A DNA stretch of 64,000 nt from the NCBI GenBank assembly GCA_905250075.1, contig CAJNOP010000100.1:600049-664048 (forward strand). Reading direction: 5' to 3'. This DNA comes from Rotaria sp. Silwood1 (taxonomy: Eukaryota; Rotifera; Eurotatoria; Philodinida; Philodinidae). Shown here piece by piece: positions 12,345 to 23,766 of the stretch (position 1 is the first letter of the stretch; each line of letters begins with the position of its first letter). The notes under the pieces were generated by a model. It was given only the letters and a program-made list of their open reading frames with translations, was not told the origin of the DNA and did not search any database. A program made the translations under genes and the position numbers.

Positions 12345-12713
12345 TCATTTTTTTAATACAAAATGTTTCAGAAGATGAAGATGTATGTGAGATATGGTAC
12401 ATCGCGCGAGACCAATACCTATTGATGAGAAAAGTAAAGCAGCGTAGTTGATTTGTGGTTCATTGACGAAGTTAAGGCGGGATATGGGTGTGTTATGGGT
12501 CTTACTATTGTTTTTACCTACACACACATTCTCATTAATAACAATACATATTTTTGTTTGTAATCTATTTAATAGATAATGTGTACAGTAACACTTGTCG
12601 TCGCATTTGACAGCATTTTGAAAACATATAGAAACATTGAAAAGCTTGATCTTATTTTGAAAATCTTTTGAAATATAATCATTATGGAATACTATACTTC
12701 GTTCTTCAATCAT
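12345..12713 (-). CDS. Unidentified ORF, 122 codons
   Basis: An open frame on the minus strand starting MIEERSIVFHNDYISKDF, with a Cys-containing middle (CDDKCYCTHYLL) and a moderately hydrophobic end. It contains a copy of the GT/AC hairpin at 12481-12530, a non-coding repeat in every other place, which argues against a real gene. No domain recognised. It may be a decayed exon or chance. Confidence 0.2.
   Translation of the reverse strand: MIEERSIVFHNDYISKDFQNKIKLFNVSICFQNAVKCDDKCYCTHYLLNRLQTKICIVINENVCVGKNNSKTHNTPISRLNFVNEPQINYAALLFSSIGIGLARCTISHIHLHLLKHFVLKK
12481..12530. repeat. GT/AC-arm hairpin element, copy 2
   Basis: GATATGGGTGTGTTATGGGT is followed after about 17 nt by ACCTACACACACATT. 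This is a short, diverged pair of arms. Confidence 0.6.
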
Positions 12714-13562
12714 GAATACTTATCGACATAACATTAGATTTGTTTTAGAAATGGAGGCAAGATTAGATTTATTCATTTCACAATTGGAAAGTTTGCCAAA
12801 AAACAAGTACAAGTACATTGCATTTAGTTGTTCAAAAGTCTGATATAAGTGAATTCGAAACTTAATTACAACACCTGTAAGTGAATCAGACACCGAATCA
12901 AACCGAAATAGAGCCGTTCAGTTCATTTTCGGTCTCTGTAATAAATGTTCATATTAAGGATGATCATTATCATGATAGTATTGATATTGATAGTTTACCT
13001 AAAAAGAAGGCAAACGAACTTTCTTTTATTTTTATCACGTTCTCTTATTGATCTTATTAAAAATTCTGTCAGTGTGATAAAAAAGAAGCTTGTATTGAAT
13101 TTATGAAGTAAATATAATATTTTTGAAAATTTTAAAATGCACTACTGGTTAGTGTTGCTAATGCGAATGAAATATTCAAGTTTGTTGAACGAGATAAAGA
13201 ACTATTTTAATCATTCGATGATCCTCTTCGATAATGCTGTGATCAATGACTAATCTTCAATTATGCAGAATTTTAATGAAAATTCAAAATTATCAAATAC
13301 TTATTCATGACATACAGATCAATAAATCTATTAAGGGATAAACAGGAAAAACAATCATAAATATATTTCCTAAACGTTATTTATATGAATAAATAAATAT
13401 ATTTGAAAACTTAACGGATATAATTGAACAATTGTTTGTTTTGTTACAAGCTGCTTATTATTTTCATATTCAAGGTGAATCAGCTGGTGAATATCCGATT
13501 AATATGAACTGCTAAATCACAACAACTTATGAAAAACATATCAAGCAAAACATATCAACTAG

Positions 13563-13926
13563 GGGTGTGGGTGTATGTCGGTGTGGGTGTGGGTGTGAGT
13601 GTGGGTGAGTGTCAATTTGGGGTGTGGGTGTGGGGTGGGGTGTGGGTGAGTGTCGGTGTGGGTGCAGGTGTGCGTCTTCTCTTCGAACTCAGTCACGCCC
13701 ACACCCACCCACACCCCGTTTATAGGTACCCGAAAGGGTTTCCGGAGCTGTTTTGGTTTCTGAAAAAACGTTTTTTTTAGAGTGTACACCCACATCCACA
13801 CCCACTCGCACCCACACACCCACACCCACACCCACAAACCCACACCCACATCCCACACCTACACACCCACATCCCACACCCACACACCCACACCCATATC
13901 CCACACTCACACCCACACACTCACAT
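13563..13926. repeat. Expanded GT/AC array, copy 3 of the hairpin family
   Basis: About 110 bp of GGGTGTGGGTGTGG-type repeats (13563-13673) are followed by a CACGCCCACACCCACCC arm (13690-13717), a short unique stretch, and about 140 bp of CACCCACACCCACA-type repeats (13783-13926). The two strand-biased halves could pair over a long range. Open frames here encode only Val/Gly or Thr/Pro/His runs and are not genes. It is the largest member of the family in this window. Confidence 0.9.
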
Positions 13927-14111
13927 CCTTCTTCGAAAAACATTTTCAAAGCAAACATCTTCCGGAAAGAACAAAAATGCGTCTGTCTGTGAATTAAAGA
14001 GAAAGAAATTTTTTCTGTGAAAGCAAGCCTGTATAAAGGCACAAACGACAGAACAAGCGCACGTTATTTTTTTAAACAGCGAGCTTTATTTACTATTGTT
14101 ATAATACAGAG

Positions 14112-14632
14112 TAGAGTCCTGCAACGGGGTCGGGTACCCGGCACCCGACCGGACCCGAAACTGTGGTCCGGGTACAAATTTGCCGGGTCGGTTCGGGTGC
14201 CGGGTATAAAAAAAAATGCCGGGTCGGGTGCAGGATTTGAGCATACCCGGTACCCGACCGGTAGTCGATGACATCTTAACAAGTAAAAGTATTTTACACT
14301 CTAGGATAGAGTCCTGCAACGGGGCCGGATACCCGGCACCCGATCGGACCCGGAACTGTGGTCCGGGTACAAATTGTTACTTGATGAAATTAAAATAATA
14401 GTATATTTTGCCATATGAAATAAAAGTTTGAAAAGTGAATATAATTTTGACAATAACAATCAAGTGCTGACTATTTCAAGGCTGGGCCGGGTCCGGTCGG
14501 GTACCGGGTAGAGCTATCCGGGTTCGGTTCGGTTCCGGGTGGAAGATGACCGGGTCCGGTCGGATTCCGGGTTTGAAAAAAATGAGCCGGGCCGGGTCCG
14601 GGTGCGAAAAGTAGTACCCGTGCAGGACTCTA
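14112..14632. mobile_element. hAT-like foldback element with GGTACCCG core
   Basis: The ends are TAGAGTCCTGCA (14112-14123) and its complement TGCAGGACTCTA (14621-14632). An 8-bp direct duplication ATACAGAG flanks it exactly (14104-14111 and 14633-14640), which fits hAT-type insertion. The interior is rich in GGGTCGGGTACCCGG-like self-complementary text, with a second copy of the 5' end at about 14306-14372 (AGAGTCCTGCAACGGGGCCG). There is no transposase. The perfect target duplication indicates a recent insertion. The 3' duplication ends one base before the ATG of the next gene. Confidence 0.85.
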
Positions 14633-14640
14633 ATACAGAG

Positions 14641-15564
14641 ATGCGTACACCTCATCAGATACGCGAGGGACAATGCACACAAATAAAACAAAAACATGGC
14701 GTAGCTAAAGCGTGGCATATATTCAAATTAATTAAATGTGTAATTGAAATTTTACTCACAATGGCGGAATTTATTTACAGCTGTATTGGCTATGGCAAAT
14801 ATGTTAATCGAAGTGAATACACCATCCAGCGTATACAAAATACGACCTTTTACCATATTGTCAAACAAGGCAATACAGACAAAAATTGTTCGGTTTTGAC
14901 GATATACGTTTGGGTAGGAACGTTTTCTGAAACTTATATGACTTCATCATCAACATTTATGGAAGAACAGGTTAATACTGTCTATGACTTTGTTGCGAAC
15001 AGAACATGGCAGAACATATTAACTCACGTTTGTTTCTGGGTGGGTGTTATCTGTGCATTGGGTCTGAATCTATTATTGGCGTACAGGGATTTGTCTCATA
15101 ACAGTAAGAGCCCGGAGGAACAGAAACAGGAGAAAGACGAAAAAAAGAGGAAAGAAGGCAAATGTTATTATTGCCGTAAAATTTGGAAAATATTCAAAAT
15201 TTGGCTCTATAAAACGGCATTTATTTTTCCATGTTTTATCGTATTTGCATATAATTATGACACGATATGTTTACAGACCGATTCAGCTTTCATCGGTCAA
15301 TTTGCAACTATAACAATTGTGTTCATGATTATCGTAACATTCTCCATTGTAATCATTATCTCTCATGATATTTTTTTTCATTGTCAGTGTTTTAGTACCT
15401 ATTGTTGTTTTGGTGAGAAGCTAAAGAAAATTGTTGGTAGATGCCTATTCATCTTCGGAATTTCTTTTTTAATATTAATATCAACTATTTTCACCATTCT
15501 TATTTATTTGATATCGTGGCTAAACAGGGGGAACAAGAATTGTATCGACGTTCGCTACAGTTGA
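14641..15564 (+). CDS. Multi-pass membrane protein, unidentified
   Basis: An intact 307-codon frame from ATG 14641 to TGA 15562-15564; a second in-frame ATG is at 14761. Predicted spans by eye: about residues 26-50 (IFKLIKCVIEILLTMAEFIY), 130-146 (FWVGVICALGLNLLLAY), 195-215 (TAFIFPCFIVFAYNYDTI), 225-248 (ITIVFMIIVTFSIVIIIS) and 270-297 (CLFIFGISFLILISTIFTIL). A lysine/glutamate-rich cytoplasmic-type loop (about 155-180) precedes CYYCRK, and HCQCFSTYCC is a second Cys group between the last spans. The loop between spans 1 and 2 has possible N-glycosylation sites (NRS, NTT, NCS, NRT), so it is probably extracellular. No family recognised. A TAA lies in frame 12 codons upstream across the insertion site, so 14641 is the best start; its 5' region has been displaced by the hAT-like element. 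Confidence 0.75.
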   Translation: MRTPHQIREGQCTQIKQKHGVAKAWHIFKLIKCVIEILLTMAEFIYSCIGYGKYVNRSEYTIQRIQNTTFYHIVKQGNTDKNCSVLTIYVWVGTFSETYMTSSSTFMEEQVNTVYDFVANRTWQNILTHVCFWVGVICALGLNLLLAYRDLSHNSKSPEEQKQEKDEKKRKEGKCYYCRKIWKIFKIWLYKTAFIFPCFIVFAYNYDTICLQTDSAFIGQFATITIVFMIIVTFSIVIIISHDIFFHCQCFSTYCCFGEKLKKIVGRCLFIFGISFLILISTIFTILIYLISWLNRGNKNCIDVRYS

Positions 15565-16036
15565 CATCGTCTTGGCATTAGTGGGATGGTTTGGTTCACG
15601 GTGTGGCTGTTATGACGGCTGATCGCTAGTCTGTCCAAAATTATAGTCAGCCGAAGTGATCGATGGAAAAACATTTTTAAAACTATATCTTAACGTTTTT
15701 CCAGCTGTTCCGTTTTTGTAATTTTTTCTTCTTGCATTACATTATTTTATTTCAATATTTTGTCTTAAAGGTTTCCTCCTCAGAAAACTTGGATTTTCCA
15801 GAAAAATCTAATTTTAGTTTCTACCATAGATAGATACTTCGAAGCCTCTTCTTTCAGTATTTGTATCACTTTGCATCAAATAATTAGGTTTTCTATCCGC
15901 TACCTAGTGGTTTGTAGTATTTTTTGCGATTTTCTGCCAGCTATGTCGGTTTTTCATAGGTTTGTACCATTTTGTCCTTAGTTATAATGAACAAAAATGC
16001 ATCATTATTCACTAGTGAGCGTATCTAGTCATTACC
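15565..16036. other. Non-coding stretch
   Basis: No gene or repeat that I can support. Confidence 0.5.
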
Positions 16037-16279
16037 CTATACATAAAACATTAGACAATTGTTTTTTCGAAGTAATTGATAGAACGATCGATGAGTAACA
16101 CAAAGTGGCATGATTGAAACGAACAGTTTACCGTAGTCAAAAACGTTTGATCGATTTAATGGATTATTTTTCTTATACGTTTCCAATGGAAGAACAGATA
16201 CGACGAAGGTCAGCATCGATGAAATGAATGGGATAAAGAAACCGATCAGATAGAACCAAGGATTTCGAGCCGATTTCAT
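16037..16279 (-). pseudogene. Fragment of a multi-pass receptor-like membrane protein
   Basis: A minus-strand frame with ARNPWFYLIGFFIPFISSML followed by TFVVSVLPLETYKK and a short tail. The proline-broken hydrophobic helix and 'LPSETYKK'-like end resemble a loop-helix of rotifer orphan 7TM proteins as I remember them. Only about 80 residues exist. The frame is cut at its upstream side by the LINE tail at 16287, so it looks like an insertion-broken remnant. Identity is tentative. Confidence 0.35.
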
Positions 16280-16286
16280 ATATCTG

Positions 16287-16660
16287 AATAATCATAATCA
16301 TAATCATAATGTCCCATAGGCTTATTGCCCGTTGGGGCCAACCACTGTACGGCTTAGTTTCTTCCACATCTGTCGCTCTTGCGCTAGGTGGAATAGGTCT
16401 TCTCCGCTGCGTCCACACCAGTCTTTGATGTCGTCCAGCCATTCTCTACATGGAAGTCCTCTTCGGAGTTTTTCCATCTATTTTTGCGAATACGGTGTGT
16501 TTTATCAGCCTATTATCGTCCATTCTACAGATATGGTCGAACAATGTCAATTTTCTTTTCTTTATTATGTCTGCTATAGCTTCTTCTGTCAATACCCTCT
16601 TGCTTATATCCTCATTTCTTATCATGCCTTTCCAACTGATTCTAAGTATTCTTCGGTAGC
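16287..16660 (-). mobile_element. 5'-truncated LINE, 3' end with microsatellite tail
   Basis: On the minus strand the frame reads CYRRILRISWKGMIRNEDIS, KKRKLTLFDHICRMDDNRLI, then after a frame change EWLDDIKDWCGRSGEDLFHL and VVGPNGQ before TAA (16324-16322). This is the region after the reverse transcriptase in non-LTR elements ('RRILRI.W...', 'GHICRM', 'R..EWLDDI..WC'). It ends in a tail of ATTATG repeats at 16310-16287, typical of LINE 3' ends. It is truncated at about 16660, where the GT/AC array begins. One frameshift is visible. Confidence 0.8.
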
Positions 16661-16662
16661 AT

Positions 16663-16798
16663 TGGGTGTGGGTGTGGGGCGTGGGTGTGGATGTGGATGT
16701 GGGTGGCGTGCGTGTGGGTATGGATATCAGCTTTCTATCCACTCACAGCCACAGCCACCGCCACTCACACCCACCAACACACCACACACCCACACCCA
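16663..16798. repeat. GT/AC-arm hairpin element, copy 4
   Basis: A G-rich arm of about 60 bp (GGGTGTGGGTGTGGGGCGTG onward) and a C-rich arm of about 60 bp ending CACACACCCACACCC, with a short loop around GATATCAGCTTTCTATCC. It abuts the truncated 5' side of the LINE fragment. Confidence 0.85.
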
Positions 16799-16859
16799 TT
16801 GATCTTTTAATTTATCCCTTATATTGCAATAAGAATATGTTCAATCTACTGGAATGATT

Positions 16860-17960
16860 TTTACATCGGTTGACGCTAAATAAGAAGTTTAAAGAAATAA
16901 AAATTCATAAGAAATATCATCAAAATACCTGGCACATCCAATATTTTGGGGATTTCAATGTACAGAGAAATGATGATTCAAGTTTATTGAAGCATAATAA
17001 AATACTTTCAACAAAGATGAAAACAGTTTTGTTTTAGAAATCTTCATGCCAGGAGAAAAAATTGACGTTTGAAAAAAAAACACTTTTTCTTTTTCATGAG
17101 CATTATTTTTTTCCCATATGAAATGTTTTTCTTAATTGTTTGTCATTGATTGTACGGTATCAGTACAATTAGTTGGATATGTGTGTTGAATGCAAGCTTT
17201 ACTTTCCCCTTTCTGTTTTGATCACATCACGTGATAAAGTGTAGAAAATGAATAAAATTTAAAACAGACAACATTACTCAGTTTTCATATTATTTTTTTC
17301 ACTCTATTTTGATAGTTCTACTTTACTTTGCAATAATCATAATATAAATATGGTATTGAAAAGAACAAACAGTCGTCTTTTTGCTTGACCATTGAAAAAA
17401 GATTTTAAGAAACTTTTTTAAAAATTTTTCGAAAAATTTCTCGAAATTTTTTACAGTCTCTAAATTTCTTTGTTGAAAAAAATTTCAAAAATTTTAAGAA
17501 ATCATCAACTCTTCTTCTCCTACCTCCTCCAGACTTTTCACTTCAAGACGTCCCGGGACATATAAATTCAAATTTACATTTTTATATATTTCCTACTATG
17601 TTATAGAGTGGTTTTTTTCTTGAGAAGAATATTTTCAAATTTTGCTGTAGGAAACAAAAAAAGTAGATCGCAATAGAAGTCGTCCTATTCTGGAGAATAT
17701 TGAATTTGTATGTGCCAAATGTCTCTAACATATGTATCCTTATGGAATATACCAAAGTTAATCGATATTTGATTATAGAATGATGGTTATCGTTATTATT
17801 ATTCTACCGATTGACAATTCAGGAAATAGAACTACATTACATCGTTTAGAAATGGATCGATTACTGTAAAAAGATGAAATTATCAGAATTAATTTTTAAT
17901 TCTTTTTTTTTCAGATTATACTTTAAATAGCATCTCTATTAGATTAACTAGATTTATCGA
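16860..17960. other. Non-coding AT-rich stretch upstream of the phosphatase gene
   Basis: Homopolymer-rich DNA with locally self-complementary AAATTTTTC/GAAAAATTT runs at 17410-17500. The promoter of the gene at 17964 should lie here, but no element is distinctive enough to call. Confidence 0.4.
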
Positions 17961-17963
17961 AAA

Positions 17964-20900
17964 ATGTATCAGCAATCATCGTCATCATCATGTATGAATT
18001 TTTATTCTTCGTAGTTTTATATAAGAATAAGAAATAATGCTAGGAAATGTTTAATGAAGAAAATAATTCTAATAAAAACAATTTTGTTTTTTATTCTAGC
18101 TGGTGATACTGCAACAAAAATTCAAAGTACATTTCATAATCATCCGGCTCGAATGAGATTAAAAAATCGAACAGCATGGAAAATACATGAAAAACTCGAG
18201 TATTCTAGTGAACAAACTGAGGAAAAAGTAATAAAAACAAAAATATCTTTTTAGATTTACATTATCATATGAAATTTCTTGTATATCTCATAGCTTAGAG
18301 ATATGTTTGAAAAATTACTTAAAGCATCTGATACACTTTCACCATCTGTTACAAAATTACTTCAAACAGCTGGATTACCTATTGGTAATGAATTATTCGA
18401 AACGAAACAAACAATAAATAAATTCAGTTTTATTTTATGTAGAAGAAAAAGAACTTTTAAAATTAACAAATCCTGATAATATTCAAGTTGAGTCTAATTA
18501 TCGAGGTCCACGTAAGCGAGTACTTTGTTTAAAATCAATAAAATCATAATTCTTATTTATTTCCATAGATATCAAAAGTCCTATTACAAGAAGTACATTT
18601 GTTGATTTGATTGAAGCTTTTCAAAAAGGACAAGTAAGTGCGATAAAAGTACTGAACACTATCTGTGAAGGAGAATAATATAAAACATGATGAAATACTA
18701 ATAAAAGGTTGTTTGTTGATAGAGGATTTAGCACCCAATAGGTAAAATAAATACTGTGTGTATTGATAGATTTAGATATTCCAATCAAATAAAACGATTA
18801 ATGAATAGTATTAAATCTAGGAACAGATAATTACTATTGCGAAGAACTGTCAACATGACATAGTCGATATATAGATATAACATTACCAAACTTCTTGCTG
18901 ATGATCTTTTTGTGTTAATTATTATGCCAGATGGAAAATCCTTGGTTACATTAATACGTTCTAAATAAGCGCTATCATTCTCTGAGTTAATGATATTAAT
19001 ATTCGTAAATTGGTAGGAAAATATGTTGATTTAGAAGAACTACTTCGTAACGACATTACCCAGGGTATAACAAACATAGTGGTAAAGCAGTAAGAAACTG
19101 TCAGTCTAAATAGTCTACTAGAAAAAAAAAGAAGAATGCTCTATTTTCTATAACATTTGACCCTACTTCAACTAAGATGATAATAATAATACATTTTCAA
19201 TAAGGCTTGTCTATCATATGTGTCTATTTGATGCTTTTTTTAAATAAATTTTAATAGAAATAAGGTAGACAGCTGCGATTTTTCTTTTTCGAAAAAGAAC
19301 AACTGCAACTTTCTAGAAGTTGCTCACAAGGAATTACAATACCTTCATCACTACTTTTGATATACCCTAAGAATATTAAAAGATGTGAAGTGAATGCTTA
19401 TTTATATATAATTTCCTGACGTAAAATATCTATGATAAGAATTCAGTAAATATTCCATTTGGAAACATCCTTTTAATAAAGAAAACACAATGAATCAGAA
19501 TTTTTGGATAGATAAACTACAAGATTCAAGTATTTGCTTTAATATACGATAAATTGTAAGAAGATATTTATACTAGCCAATAACAATATCGAATAAATCT
19601 TTATCTTACTCAATCATTTACTAATAGGTTTTACATGAAAAATATGTTTATGTAATTCTTCATCAAGTCCGTACTATACTTAAAACATTACCAAATGTTA
19701 ATCGTATTGACTTATCTAATTTACATCATATATTTATTATTGGTGATCTTCATGGACAATTAGCTGATTTATTACATATATTTAATGCGGTAGATTGAAA
19801 TTTTTACAATAATACTTGTTTTTCTATTTGAATTATTTATTTCTAAGTAGAATGGATTACCTGCAATTGATAATCCATATATATTCAATGGAGATTTTGT
19901 AGATCGAGGTCCGAATTCAGTTGAAGTTATTCTTTTACTTCTAGTTGCTTTGATTCTCTATCCAAGTTCAGTATTTCTTAATCGAGGTATTTTTTTTTTC
20001 TTCTTATTATTAATTTTCTCGTTAAATGTGTATGTTTTTGTTTTTGCATCTTTCAAAAATTGATCAGGTAATCATGAAGATTATATGATTACACTTCGAT
20101 ATGGTTTTGAACGTGAAATTAGTCGAAAATATGTAGTTAGTTCATAATTTTGTAAAAGAAATCAATCTAATAAAAATCTATTTAGAAATGTAAAACACGA
20201 TTATTCGATCTATTTAAAGATATATTTAGTTGGTTACCAATTTATTCATCTGTTGACACAGGAAAATCTAAATTGATGATAGTTCATGGAGGAATATCTG
20301 ATCGTATTCAATTATCACAAATAAATTCTCTTGCAAGAAATCGGTGTAAAATTGAAATTAATAAAATATAGATTTATATGTTTATCGACTTGTAGATATT
20401 TCACTTAGTATACGACCAACATCAAAAAATGTTGGTGAACAGTTGACTAAAAATGAAGAAGATGAATATCTTCAAATGCAAGGTACTAATTATAGAAATA
20501 GATAATCTCATATATATTTGACATTAAATATAAATAGATTTATTATGGTGTGATCCTGATCCTGAAGATCGTCCAGGTTGTCGAATCAATGATGGTAGAC
20601 GTATGGCTTGTTTTTTTGGTCCGGATATAACAGAACAATTTCTTAGCAAAAATCACTTTTCAATGCTTATACGTTCACATGAAGTTAAAGAAAGAGGTTA
20701 TGAATTTGAACATAACAATAAAGTTTTAACTGTTTTCAGTGCAACGAATTATAATGGTGGATCCAATTTGGGTGCTATTGTACGATGGTTAATAACTATG
20801 ATAATGATTTTTCTCTTTTTTTTTTTTTACTTTGAACACTAAATTTATTCTAGGGATTATCAGATAGAAGAGCCATGGATTATGTCATATACATTTCAAG

Positions 20901-22134
20901 ATATTGCTCCAATTGAAAAATTAAATTTTAATAAACAGTAAGATAATCGAAATCAAGATATATCTTTGTTATTCGTTTGTTTCGTTTAAAGAATAACATT
21001 ATTTGAAGATCCAGTTTATCAAACATTAATGGAGAAAATTGTGGCAAAGAAAAGTTTACTTGAAAAAGAATTTGAAAGATCAGATAGAAATCAAACTAGT
21101 ATTTAAGTTCTAATAATATTTCTTCGGAATATAAGTAATTATCTTTATGTAATTAGATCATATATCTTCGAGAGTTTGGGCCGATATAATGAAAAATGTT
21201 CTTCAAATTGATTTACCTTGGCTTACTTTACGTGCAAAATTTGTAAAAGAAGATACACAAGGAATTCTCTATAATACGATGTTTGAAGAATATACTTTAG
21301 ATAATATGAAATTTCAAAAGGTATTAAAGAAAAAGAAATTAGAAGTTAGTATTACGGTCTTATTATTCTAGTCTCATGCAGGTATTATGGAAGATTTATA
21401 TATATCAAAAGATGTACTTATGGCATTATTTAATTTAATTGATTCCGACCACACAGGTAGGATATGTTTTATTCTCTGGAATAAATATGTAGTATACATA
21501 TAATATTACAGGTTTTATAAGTCGTAATGAATTTTCTACTGTTATGAAACTTTTACTTGATGGTAAAAATTGTATCGGTGATGTACACCAAGCATATATT
21601 GAAGAACTCACTTGTGCAATGGATTTTGATAAAAATGGAAAAATTGATATTAATGAATTTCTCGGTATGATTTGTATGTGAAGTTCATCTGCCCTCGATG
21701 ATGGAACATATACTCATTATCTTACGAGAAAATTACTTCAAGTTATGAATGTTCTTTTTGGGTAAAACTCTGTAAAATTAAATGAGATATGAAAAGACAT
21801 AAAATGAGAAGTACCCTTAAATCTTTCTTCTAGAGTTATAGCTGAACCTTTCAGCAAAATGGCTATAAATCTGGAAGCAAGGTTTCAAACGATTCCTATC
21901 ATTGGTTAGATTCTTAATAGATCGAAATCAAATGGTTTCATTGTTTTTCTTTTGAAATTAGCAGAACTCATAGTGTTCTTTGATGATTACCAACACAAAG
22001 AAAGAATAATACTTTTGTAGACTGAAATGAAAAATCTATCAAACTAATTCTTTCATTCATAATATCTTTGAATTTCTTTTTATTCTAGAGAGTTTTCGTA
22101 TTGTCAATGTGAAGAAACCAGGAAATTAACATGA
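17964..22134 (+). CDS. PPEF: EF-hand serine/threonine protein phosphatase (PPEF/rdgC type)
   Basis: A calcium-regulated protein phosphatase of the retinal-degeneration-C class. Exons start/end: 17964-17991, 18100-18227, 18294-18384, 18443-18511, 18569-18633, 19628-19789, 19851-19986, 20068-20132, 20186-20345, 20396-20482, 20538-20787, 20854-20937, 20992-21098, 21157-21320, 21372-21456, 21512 onward; every phase fits. Features in order: IQ motif ([19 protein letters not shown]), metal-binding GDLHGQ, GDFVDRG and GNHEDY, HGGIS, RSHE, then EF-hands around [13 protein letters not shown] and [13 protein letters not shown]. All metal ligands of the PPP family are present. The frame meets TGA at 21679-21681 (616 aa). 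If instead a GTGAAG donor at 21678 is used, exons 21834-21904, 21962-22016 and 22089-22134 follow in phase, giving 672 aa. Intron 5 (994 nt) is far longer than the others. Confidence 0.95.
18634..19627. other. Long intron 5 of the PPEF gene with coding-like scraps
   Basis: A 994-nt GT-AG intron among introns of about 50-110 nt. It contains coding-like scraps in broken frames, such as [24 protein letters not shown] and [15 protein letters not shown], which are not PPEF sequence as I know it. It looks like a foreign or duplicated gene fragment caught in the intron. The source was not recognised. Confidence 0.45.
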
Positions 22135-23760
22135 TAAATCAAAAAAAAAAACACATATCATCACATAAATATGTCAATTAAAATAATTTGAAAACAAATA
22201 CCATCTTTTAGACGCAATACATGGGAAAATAATTATACGCCCAAATATTCATTCGTTGAATTTATTAAACATAAACAAATTAATCCCACCCTTTTTTTTT
22301 TTACTTTTTTTGTGTATAAAGAAAAGTATTTTCTTTTTATCTTCGTAGCTTCATATGAACAAATATGATAAGATTTGAGAAGGTCAACTCATGATCTTCT
22401 TCCCAAAAAAAAGCTGATAACCAATGGATTGAACTGGATCGGATTCAGACCACTAAGAGATCTCTTGTCACATACAATATATTCGCTGATTCTAATATAT
22501 AAAACTATTGTCTTGTTCTTCGTCATTCAAGAAGACCAGAACACTCATAAACCTATTATTTCTTTTAGAGAGCAAAGTAGTAACCTAATAGTCAACTAAA
22601 TCACAATTAATATGTTACACGCATGAAATGAAAATCAACTGAAGCGAAAAGTCTTGGATTTATTGACACATATTAACAGTTCTCGACGGTCGATAATAGA
22701 ACGTCTCAATTATGTTGTTATGCTCAAGTGGATCAATGTTTTAGGATCAGAGACTATCAGGCAGAGCCCGCTCGGTTTTCACCTACTATGGTATGGGTGT
22801 GTGTTTGAATTCATATAACACTTACCATCACCCACATCCACACCCACAAAAAAATGCTTACCTTAACGAGACCTTTCATTTAGTATAAGATAGTAATGGC
22901 TTCGGTAAAAAAAAGGCCTGAATGCCGATTTATGACCTTATACGCCTTCTCCTTTCGACAAAGAGTATACTATTTTTTAGTTTAGGATTTCTATAAAGCT
23001 TATAATATGTAGATAAACTATAATAATGAAAATTTAGAAAATTCAGTGGATTTTTTCTGAGTTTCATAAGACATTCTCAGTGTATCTTCAAGTCAACCAC
23101 CTCGAATTTGAGTTTCCAAAGATTCAAGATCTCTCTCAGGTTGTATCATAAATGGTCAAAAAAATGGTGCATTGACTTCACAAGTATTAGTTTCTAATAT
23201 AAATCACTAATCTTTTGATTGATTCGTCAAAATCGACCAATAATGTCGACTATTTTACCTAAAAACTGCTATCTAGTAAAAAAAGAGGTAGTCGATGATT
23301 TTAGTTTAAAAAAATGACCTAAAAAAGAATTTTTCAAGTAAAATAGAGAAACAATAGACAATGTGAATAGTCAATGGTGAGAAACAGTCGAAAACCGTGA
23401 AAGAAATCCAAAAGGTTTCTGTTCTAGAGTATCAGTGTTTTCTGCCAGATGTAATGATTTTCCTACGTCTTTCCAATCGATGTCATCAAAATCAGTTTCA
23501 TTTTGGTCTCTGGACTAATTGATCGGATCAACATGATTAAATCTGCTGCTCCAAAAGAGAAATATCGCAGCCAATATTGTTCAAGAACTCATAAATAGAA
23601 TTTTCTCCATTGTTGAGCAAGTATTACATGCACTATGTTAATTTGTTGAGAAATTGAAAATTTTTTTATAATATTTCAAAATGCTTCATCCATGTACAGA
23701 AAATATTATATGCAGAATGATACTGTATTTCAGTTTGAATAAATATATTTCAACGGTTCT
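22135..23760. other. Intergenic stretch
   Basis: No gene supported. It contains GT/AC hairpin copy 5 and AT-rich DNA. Confidence 0.5.
22791..22848. repeat. GT/AC-arm hairpin element, copy 5
   Basis: GTATGGGTGTGTGTTTGAAT and, after about 20 nt, CACCCACATCCACACCCAC. Confidence 0.75.
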
Positions 23761-23766
23761 TCTAGG

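Noticed and set aside
13529-13997. Several open frames of 70-117 codons on both strands in the GT/AC array
   Set aside because: They encode only Val/Gly/Cys or Thr/Pro/His runs dictated by the simple repeat, and exist in many frames at once.
14017-14400. Frames of 60-84 codons with Gly/Pro/Arg/Asp-rich text
   Set aside because: They are translations of the GGTACCCG foldback element on both strands, not genes.
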